Shown: one piece after another, positions 1 through 4,985 of the stretch
Layout of the letters: every line of letters begins with the position of its first letter
Position numbering within the stretch: position 1 is the first letter of the stretch
NCBI GenBank assembly: GCA_022508735.1
Contig: JAFLUQ010000107.1
Coordinates: 1-8,407 of the forward strand
Length of the DNA stretch: 8,407 bases
From: Oscillospiraceae bacterium
GTDB lineage: Bacteria; Bacillota; Clostridia; UMGS1883
Direction: 5' to 3'
Translations under genes and position numbers: made by a program
Notes under the pieces: generated by a model
What the model was told of the DNA's origin: nothing
Databases searched by the model: none
The model's input: the letters and a program-made list of their open reading frames with translations, nothing else

Positions 1-206
1 GCGTGTGCAAGGGCGAGGGCTGGATCGAGATCCTCGGCGCCGGCATGGTGCATCCGAGGGTGCTTCGCGGCTGCGGCATAGACCCCGAGGTATACAGCGG
101 TTTTGCTTTTGGCCTCGGCCTTGAGCGTATAGTTATGCGTAAGTACGACATTGACGATCTGCGCCTGTTCTTTGAGAACGATCTGCGTTTCCTGAAGCAG
201 TTTTAA
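1..206 (+). CDS. pheS: Phenylalanyl-tRNA synthetase alpha subunit, C-terminal fragment
   Basis: This is the 3' end of pheS; the 5' part lies outside the window, and the reading frame starts with the codon at position 3. PheS is the catalytic alpha subunit of the cytoplasmic alpha2-beta2 enzyme that charges tRNA-Phe with phenylalanine. About 67 residues are visible. They contain GWIEILGAGMVHP, typical of the PheS active-site region, and class II synthetase motif 3 in the form GFAFGLGLER, whose Arg contacts ATP. The end, with DIDDLRLFFENDLRFLKQF, is a normal PheS C-terminus, so the gene is not truncated at this end. The stop is TAA at 204-206. pheT follows after 28 bp, the usual pheST operon order. 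The GTG at position 3 is an internal Val codon, not a start. Any T-box leader would lie upstream of the window. Confidence 0.97.
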   Translation, partial: VCKGEGWIEILGAGMVHPRVLRGCGIDPEVYSGFAFGLGLERIVMRKYDIDDLRLFFENDLRFLKQF

Positions 207-234
207 TAAAAATAGGTTGAAAGGAATGATATAG

Positions 235-2613
235 ATGAAATTACCGCTCAGTTGGCTTAACGACTATTTAAAGCTCGACAATGTGGGCGTAAAGGAGTAT
301 TGTGACGCGCTTACTCTCTCCGGCAGCAAGGTTGAAGGCTGGGCCAGTGAAGGCAGCGAGGTAGAGGGCGTTGTTTTCGGTAAGATACTCACCAAGGTAC
401 GCCACACCAACTCTGACCATATGTGGATAACCACCGTTGACGTTGGCACTGAAGTGCTGCAGATCGTCACCGGTGCGCAGAATATAGAAGTAGGGCAGAT
501 CGTGCCCGTAGCCGTGAACGGAGCAAAGCTCCCGGGCGGCATCACCATAAAGAACGGCAAGCTCCGCGGCGAGGCCAGTAACGGTATGCTCTGCTCCCAT
601 CAGGAGCTTGGCTTTGAAGACGGTGTTATCCCCGGCAGCGACCCGAATGGAATTCTGATTTTTCAGCAGGAATACCCCCTCGGGGCCGACGTTATGGAGG
701 CCCTTGGCGAGAAGGAGACCGTAGTTGAGTTTGAGATCACGCCCAACCGCCCCGACTGCCTTAGCATCGTGGGTCTGGCCCGCGAAACGGCGGCTACCTT
801 TGACGTGCCCTTCAGCATTCCTCCTATAGAGGTCAAAGCGGAGGCCGGCGGCGATATAAACGATATCGCCAAGGTAACTGTTGAAGCCCCCGATCTCTGC
901 CCGAGATATGCCTGCCGTCTTGTTAAGAATATAAAGATGGGCCCCTCTCCCGAGTGGATGCAGAAGCGTCTGCGTGCCTCCGGCGTGAGACCAATAAGCA
1001 ATATCGTTGATATAACGAACTATGTTATGCTGGAATACGGCCAACCCATGCACGCCTTTGACCTGAACTTCCTTGAAGGTCAGGAGATAATCGTGCGCCG
1101 GGCGATAAGCGGCGAGGAGATAACTACCCTCGACGAGCAGCCACATACTCTTGACGACAGTATGCTGATGATATGTGACGCCAAAAAGCCCGTCTGCGTG
1201 GCCGGCGTAATGGGCGGCGCAAACTCCGAGATAAAGGACGACACCAAGGCAGTGCTCTTTGAGTGTGCCAACTTCCTGCGCTCAGGCGTGCGCCAGACAG
1301 CCCGTAAGCTCGGGCTGCGCACCGAGTCCTCCTCACGCTACGAGAAGGGTCTCGACCCCAACATGGTCATCACCGCCCTTAACCGTGCCTGCCAGCTCGT
1401 TGAAGAGATGGGTGCCGGTGAGGTCGTAAGCGGCATAATCGACGTGGATAACAGCGCCTTCGCTCCCACCGTTATCCCCTTCCGCCCTGAGAAGATCCGC
1501 ACCTTCATCGGCGCAGAGATCAGCGACGAGTTCATGATCAGCGCGCTGACACGCCTTGATATAAAGGTTGATACCGATAAAATGGAGGTTATTCCGCCCA
1601 GCTATCGCATGGATATAGAATGCGAGGCGGACGTGGCAGAGGAAGTGGCACGTATCTACGGCTACGATAAAATACCCTCCACACTCGTCAGCGGCGAGAC
1701 CACTCGCGGCGGACTTGATAAGGTGCAGACCCAGACTGCGCGTATAAAGACCTCTTTGGTAGGTCAGGGCTTCTACGAGATCCAGACCTATTCCTTCACC
1801 AGCCCCCGCACGCTTGACATGATAAATGCCGGCGAGGAGCTGAGAAAGACCATAAATATCCTCAATCCCCTCGGCGAGGATACCAGCGTTATGCGCACCA
1901 CTACAGTGACAGGAATGCTGGAGGTGCTGGCCCGTAACTACAACCACAAGAATAAGGACGCCCGCCTGTTTGAGATAGCTACCGTATATCTGGCGAAAAA
2001 TCTGCCCGTCACCGAGCTCCCGGAGGAGAAGAAGATCATCACCCTCGGCGCTTACGGGGCTGTGGACTTCTACGACCTTAAGGGTGCAGTCGAGGAGCTT
2101 ATGGAGGATATGGGCGTCAGCGGAGTGACCTTTGATACCGCAAAGCCCAATCCTATATATCATCCGGGTAAGAGTGCAGATGTATATATTAATAGGAAGA
2201 AAGTAGGTACAATAGGTGAGATACACCCCGATGTGGCCGTTAACTACGATATAGACGAGGCCTACGTGGGTGAGATAGAGCTTGCTCCCGTGCTGGAGGC
2301 TGCCAATGCCGACGTTAAGTACAAGCCTCTCAGCCGCTTCCCGGCCGTGACCCGCGACATTGCAATGCTCGTGGACGACGCCATTAAAGTGGCCGATATA
2401 GAGGCAGTGATCCGCCGTGCGGGCGGAAACCTCCTTGAGGAGCTGGAGCTGTTCGATGTATATAAAGGTAGTCAGATACCGGAGGGCAAGAAGAGTGTTG
2501 CCTTTGCAGCTGTGTACCGTGGAGATAAAACGCTTACCGACGAGGAAATAAACAAAATTGTGGGTAAGACTGTCAGAAGCCTCGAACACGTGGTGGGTGC
2601 GGTACTCAGATAG
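235..2613 (+). CDS. pheT: Phenylalanyl-tRNA synthetase beta subunit
   Basis: PheT is the beta subunit of phenylalanyl-tRNA synthetase. It binds and positions tRNA-Phe and carries the editing site that hydrolyses mischarged Tyr-tRNA-Phe. The 792 residues match the usual bacterial length of about 800. Visible domains in order: an N-terminal start MKLPLSWLNDYL; an OB-fold tRNA-binding domain at about 44-150 (IVTGAQNIEVGQIVPVA); the B3/B4 region at about 165-400 (EITPNRPDCLSIVGLARE, then SNIVDITNYVMLEYGQPMHA); a B5 domain at about 411-485, ending in EEVARIYGYDKIPST; a synthetase-like core at about 495-690; and a C-terminal FDX-ACB anticodon-binding domain at about 697-792 (RFPAVTRDIAMLV). All expected blocks are present without a frameshift. 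The start is supported by AAGGA at 221-225, nine bases upstream. Among Ile codons ATA is common here, more so than in the large binding protein downstream. A terminator follows the gene. Confidence 0.98.
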   Translation: MKLPLSWLNDYLKLDNVGVKEYCDALTLSGSKVEGWASEGSEVEGVVFGKILTKVRHTNSDHMWITTVDVGTEVLQIVTGAQNIEVGQIVPVAVNGAKLPGGITIKNGKLRGEASNGMLCSHQELGFEDGVIPGSDPNGILIFQQEYPLGADVMEALGEKETVVEFEITPNRPDCLSIVGLARETAATFDVPFSIPPIEVKAEAGGDINDIAKVTVEAPDLCPRYACRLVKNIKMGPSPEWMQKRLRASGVRPISNIVDITNYVMLEYGQPMHAFDLNFLEGQEIIVRRAISGEEITTLDEQPHTLDDSMLMICDAKKPVCVAGVMGGANSEIKDDTKAVLFECANFLRSGVRQTARKLGLRTESSSRYEKGLDPNMVITALNRACQLVEEMGAGEVVSGIIDVDNSAFAPTVIPFRPEKIRTFIGAEISDEFMISALTRLDIKVDTDKMEVIPPSYRMDIECEADVAEEVARIYGYDKIPSTLVSGETTRGGLDKVQTQTARIKTSLVGQGFYEIQTYSFTSPRTLDMINAGEELRKTINILNPLGEDTSVMRTTTVTGMLEVLARNYNHKNKDARLFEIATVYLAKNLPVTELPEEKKIITLGAYGAVDFYDLKGAVEELMEDMGVSGVTFDTAKPNPIYHPGKSADVYINRKKVGTIGEIHPDVAVNYDIDEAYVGEIELAPVLEAANADVKYKPLSRFPAVTRDIAMLVDDAIKVADIEAVIRRAGGNLLEELELFDVYKGSQIPEGKKSVAFAAVYRGDKTLTDEEINKIVGKTVRSLEHVVGAVLR

Positions 2614-2615
2614 AA

Positions 2616-2649
2616 TTGTAAAAATTTTTGTCGTAACTTGTAAAAATTT
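2616..2649. repeat. 12-bp direct repeat just after pheT
   Basis: The 12-mer TTGTAAAAATTT occurs at 2616-2627 and again at 2638-2649, with start-to-start spacing of 22 bp, about two helical turns. It begins two bases after the pheT stop codon. The surrounding DNA is very AT-rich, so chance similarity is possible. The two copies lie upstream of the terminator and about 125-190 bp upstream of the next promoter, so a regulatory role is not obvious. Confidence 0.5.
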
Positions 2650-2678
2650 CATGAATATTGCTATTGTGCAAATTTAAC

Positions 2679-2724
2679 AGTAAAAACAGGGTAAAAAACG
2701 ATAAGTTTTTGCCCTGTTTTTACT
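2679..2724 (+). terminator. Rho-independent terminator of pheST, possibly bidirectional
   Basis: The arms AGTAAAAACAGGG (2679-2691) and CCCTGTTTTTACT (2712-2724) are exact reverse complements. The stem continues inward through a U-G wobble (2692/2711) and five A-U pairs (2693-2697/2706-2710), giving about 19 pairs closed by an 8-base loop. Read as a classic terminator, the CAGGG/CCCTG core is followed by the T-rich run TTTTTACTTT. The A-rich left flank means the reverse strand also has a T-run after the core, so it may work in both directions. It lies 65 bp after pheT and just before the promoter of the next operon, separating the two transcripts. I saw no competing antiterminator fold, although none was computed. 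Confidence 0.9.
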
Positions 2725-2730
2725 TTAGAC

Positions 2731-2752
2731 ATAAAAAATTTAAATTTTTTAT
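2731..2752. repeat. Perfect 22-bp AT-only palindrome upstream of the transporter promoter
   Basis: The half-site ATAAAAAATTT (2731-2741) is followed directly by its exact reverse complement (2742-2752), with no loop. It consists only of A and T. Its right end is 20 bp upstream of the -35 box. It could be an operator for a dimeric regulator, or curved A-tract/UP-element-like DNA that strengthens the promoter. Low complexity makes a palindrome here less surprising than one of mixed composition, so the functional call is tentative. Confidence 0.55.
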
Positions 2753-2772
2753 AAAAAATCTACAAAAAGGGC

Positions 2773-2801
2773 TTGATATTTTTAGAGTTTTTGTGTATAA
2801 T
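2773..2801 (+). promoter_or_regulatory. Sigma-A type promoter of the ABC importer operon
   Basis: A -35 box TTGATA (2773-2778, one mismatch to TTGACA) and a perfect -10 box TATAAT (2796-2801) are separated by the ideal 17 bp. Upstream DNA is A/T-tract-rich, which would suit an UP element. Transcription should start near 2806-2809, giving a leader of only about 40 bases before the chosen start at 2850. That leaves no room for a riboswitch or T-box, so regulation is more likely at initiation. It lies directly after the pheST terminator and is the only convincing promoter seen before the three transporter genes. Confidence 0.88.
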
Positions 2802-2835
2802 GGTTATATGCAAACAATGTGCAGAATTACTAAAA

Positions 2836-2842
2836 AAGGAAG
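2836..2842 (+). promoter_or_regulatory. Ribosome binding site that decides the lipoprotein start
   Basis: AAGGAAG sits seven bases upstream of the ATG at 2850. The same reading frame stays open back to 2658, but the earlier in-frame ATG codons lie upstream of the promoter (2658) or at or near the predicted transcript 5' end (2808, 2817) and have no Shine-Dalgarno sequence. The 2850 start also gives a normal lipoprotein signal peptide. Confidence 0.85.
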
Positions 2843-2849
2843 TGGGAAA

Positions 2850-4964
2850 ATGCGGTTTAATTTTAAAACATTGATTGCCGCGTCCGCCGGGCTTGCTCTG
2901 GTGGTTGGCGGGCTTGCTGGTTGCCGGACTACCGGTAATATTGCTGAGGAAGCCCTGACTATCATCATCGGCACTCACGCCCAGTCAGAGGATGACCCCA
3001 CCTGGGTTGACGAGATCACCGGTGAGGCAGCCATGAACCCGGATACGATCCGTGCGGCTGAAACCGCCCTCGCAAAGGTGAAGGAGGACTTGGGAGTGAC
3101 GGTGACCTGGTCACAGTACTCCAGTGATTTGACGCAGCTCCTTCTTCAGACGGTGCTCGCGGGCGATCCGTACTGTGATCTTGCGGTGCTTTGGAACGGT
3201 GTTCAGGGTAGGATTATGAACCAGAACATTCTCCAACCCATGGATCCCTACATGGACGATGTGTTCTTCGGAGAGGACGACGTTGATAAGGCGTGGATCC
3301 CGATAGGTAAGACCTTCGGCAGCTACTACCTTATGAACCGCGACCTGCTGTTTGTTAACACCTGGCCCATATGCTACAATATTGACTACATAGAGGCTGT
3401 TCCGGCTCTCAGAGAGAACGGTAAAACGGCTTATCCGGCTGACCTCTATTTAAACGGCGAGTGGACGTGGAACCGCTTTGAGGATTACCTCTCAAAGCTC
3501 AAAGCCTACTATAACGGCAGAAAGGGTCCGGTCAACTCCGCAAACGATATTGTGCCGTTCAATACAAACTATTCTTATGCCGCGCTTATGGCCATAGCCT
3601 CCAACGGAGCGGCCGTGTACGACGGTGCCAACATGACCTTTGACAGCCCCGAGGCAAAGGAAGCCATTGCTTATATGGATAAAATGATAAGCTCCGAGCT
3701 TATCTCCTGCTCTTCTGCAAAAATGGGTTCGTCATTTAACGCCGGCTGGCTCACAGCGACCGACGCCTTCATAAACGGCGAAACGGTGTTCAGCTGCGTG
3801 GCACGCTGGAAGATGGATGACGCCGGTGCTGCTCTGGCTTCCAGAGGCGAGTCCATGGGTATCATTCCCTTCCCGAGACCCGACGCTCTCTCTGCTGACG
3901 ATCCTCAGTACCGCGTGCTCAGCGCCGCGGCCGACAGCGTTGGCCTTATGAAGGGTCACGACGCCGAGCGCAGCAGACGTGCTCTTGAGGCTTACGCTAC
4001 GTATAAGAGTGAGTTCTACAAGGCTTATGCCAGAGTGGACAGCATAGAGGAGTACCGCCAGAGGCACGCGGCTACAGAGGCCCTCGCCTTCGGCGTTGAT
4101 ATCTTCCATCCCGAGATCGGCGACAAGAGCTTGGAGATCTTCCAGGAAATGGGTCTCACTCCCGTTAATGATTACTCCGAGGCTATCGGCGTATCCGGAA
4201 GCTGGTCCGACATTGTCGGCAAGGCTATATACAACTGCGCTGGTTCGCCCAAGTACGATATAGCCGTTGAAGCTAATAAGGTAGACATATATAAGAGGCT
4301 TGACGATATGAGTAAGGCCCTCAAAAAGGGTGAAGTTGTGGACGACGTTGTTCCCGGCGTAAACCGTCAGTCTAACGACTCCTTCATCTTCGCCAGCGGC
4401 ACTAAGCCCGCGAAGATCGACTGGTCTACACTCATCAAGGCCGACGATAACGTAGACGGTACATATGAGATACGTCAAGAGGGCGGCAAGCTTCAGCTTC
4501 GTAAGTTCATCGAGGAAGACGCGGTCGATGATGACGGTGAGATCATTCCTCAGGAAGAGTGGCGTGACAACATGATCTCGGTTGACTACTCCGGCGTTGA
4601 CTTCGAGGTGCCCGGTAAGTACACCGACGGTATAGTTGTAACGATTAAGGACTATGCCGGAAACAAGAATGAGGTCAAGTTTGAGGCTTATGTTTATGAC
4701 GACACAAGCACAACTCCTCCCACTCTTGTGCTTAAAGAGGAGCTTCCCACGCTGGCTCGCAATGTTGACACAGCTACTGTCAACTGGGGCAACAGCTTTG
4801 TGGAAACCGCTCAGGACGTCAGCGGCGTTGACATTAAGTCAAAAGTATCGGCCGACGTTTCACAGCTCGACGTAACAGAGCTCGGCGTATATCCCGTTGT
4901 TATATACGTTGAGGACTTTGCGGGCAATAAAACAAGTATTCCAATAGAAGTTGAAATAAAATAA
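2850..4964 (+). CDS. ABC transporter solute-binding lipoprotein with C-terminal Ig-like domains
   Basis: A 704-residue predicted surface lipoprotein, first gene of the importer operon. The N-terminus is a type II signal peptide: Arg2 and Lys6, a hydrophobic stretch, then lipobox LAGC with lipidated Cys25 (codon 2922-2924). Residues about 36-505 look like a divergent family 1 extracellular solute-binding protein: TIIIGTHAQ as first strand, YCDLAVLWNG for the usual 'PD(L/V)' segment, GEWTWNRFEDYLSKL for the usual 'P.TWDEF' segment, and MGIIPFPRP near the ligand cleft. Residues about 522-616 and 623-704 look like two Ig-like domains of the DUF5011/Cry22-like kind, each carrying a DYAGNK or DFAGNK motif near its end. 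Simple sugar-binding lipoproteins are usually about 400-550 residues, so the tail is an addition. The substrate cannot be inferred. The start is set by AAGGAAG at 2836-2842. The next gene begins 21 bp after the TAA. The binding-protein call is firm in fold and context, less so in family; the Ig call rests on motif memory. Confidence 0.85.
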   Translation: MRFNFKTLIAASAGLALVVGGLAGCRTTGNIAEEALTIIIGTHAQSEDDPTWVDEITGEAAMNPDTIRAAETALAKVKEDLGVTVTWSQYSSDLTQLLLQTVLAGDPYCDLAVLWNGVQGRIMNQNILQPMDPYMDDVFFGEDDVDKAWIPIGKTFGSYYLMNRDLLFVNTWPICYNIDYIEAVPALRENGKTAYPADLYLNGEWTWNRFEDYLSKLKAYYNGRKGPVNSANDIVPFNTNYSYAALMAIASNGAAVYDGANMTFDSPEAKEAIAYMDKMISSELISCSSAKMGSSFNAGWLTATDAFINGETVFSCVARWKMDDAGAALASRGESMGIIPFPRPDALSADDPQYRVLSAAADSVGLMKGHDAERSRRALEAYATYKSEFYKAYARVDSIEEYRQRHAATEALAFGVDIFHPEIGDKSLEIFQEMGLTPVNDYSEAIGVSGSWSDIVGKAIYNCAGSPKYDIAVEANKVDIYKRLDDMSKALKKGEVVDDVVPGVNRQSNDSFIFASGTKPAKIDWSTLIKADDNVDGTYEIRQEGGKLQLRKFIEEDAVDDDGEIIPQEEWRDNMISVDYSGVDFEVPGKYTDGIVVTIKDYAGNKNEVKFEAYVYDDTSTTPPTLVLKEELPTLARNVDTATVNWGNSFVETAQDVSGVDIKSKVSADVSQLDVTELGVYPVVIYVEDFAGNKTSIPIEVEIK

Positions 4965-4970
4965 TCGAAC

Positions 4971-4976
4971 GGAGGG
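4971..4976 (+). promoter_or_regulatory. Ribosome binding site of the large binding protein gene
   Basis: GGAGGG is a near-consensus Shine-Dalgarno sequence, with nine bases between it and the ATG at 4986. It is the only signal in the 21-bp gap between the two binding protein genes. No promoter or hairpin fits in the gap, so the genes should be co-transcribed. Confidence 0.85.
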
Positions 4977-4985
4977 AAACAACTA

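Noticed and set aside
268..1146. 292-codon open frame on the minus strand opposite the 5' half of pheT
   Set aside because: It lies entirely within pheT, and its translation shows no family features. It is a shadow frame.
1333..2652. 439-codon open frame on the minus strand opposite pheT
   Set aside because: It lies almost wholly inside the well-supported pheT gene, has no recognisable domain and its composition follows the complement of pheT codons. It is a shadow frame.
2690..2712. Possible catabolite-responsive (cre) element around AAACGATAAG
   Set aside because: The bases after the central CG do not match the cre consensus, and the site is the loop and inner stem of the terminator hairpin.
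2658..2849. Upstream extension of the lipoprotein reading frame to an ATG at 2658
   Set aside because: This stretch contains the terminator and the promoter, is extremely AT-rich and would put 64 unrelated residues before a normal lipoprotein signal peptide. The start at 2850 has a good ribosome binding site.
2802..2849. Riboswitch or T-box leader before the transporter operon
   Set aside because: The predicted leader is only about 40 bases long and has no T-box motif or visible stem-loop.
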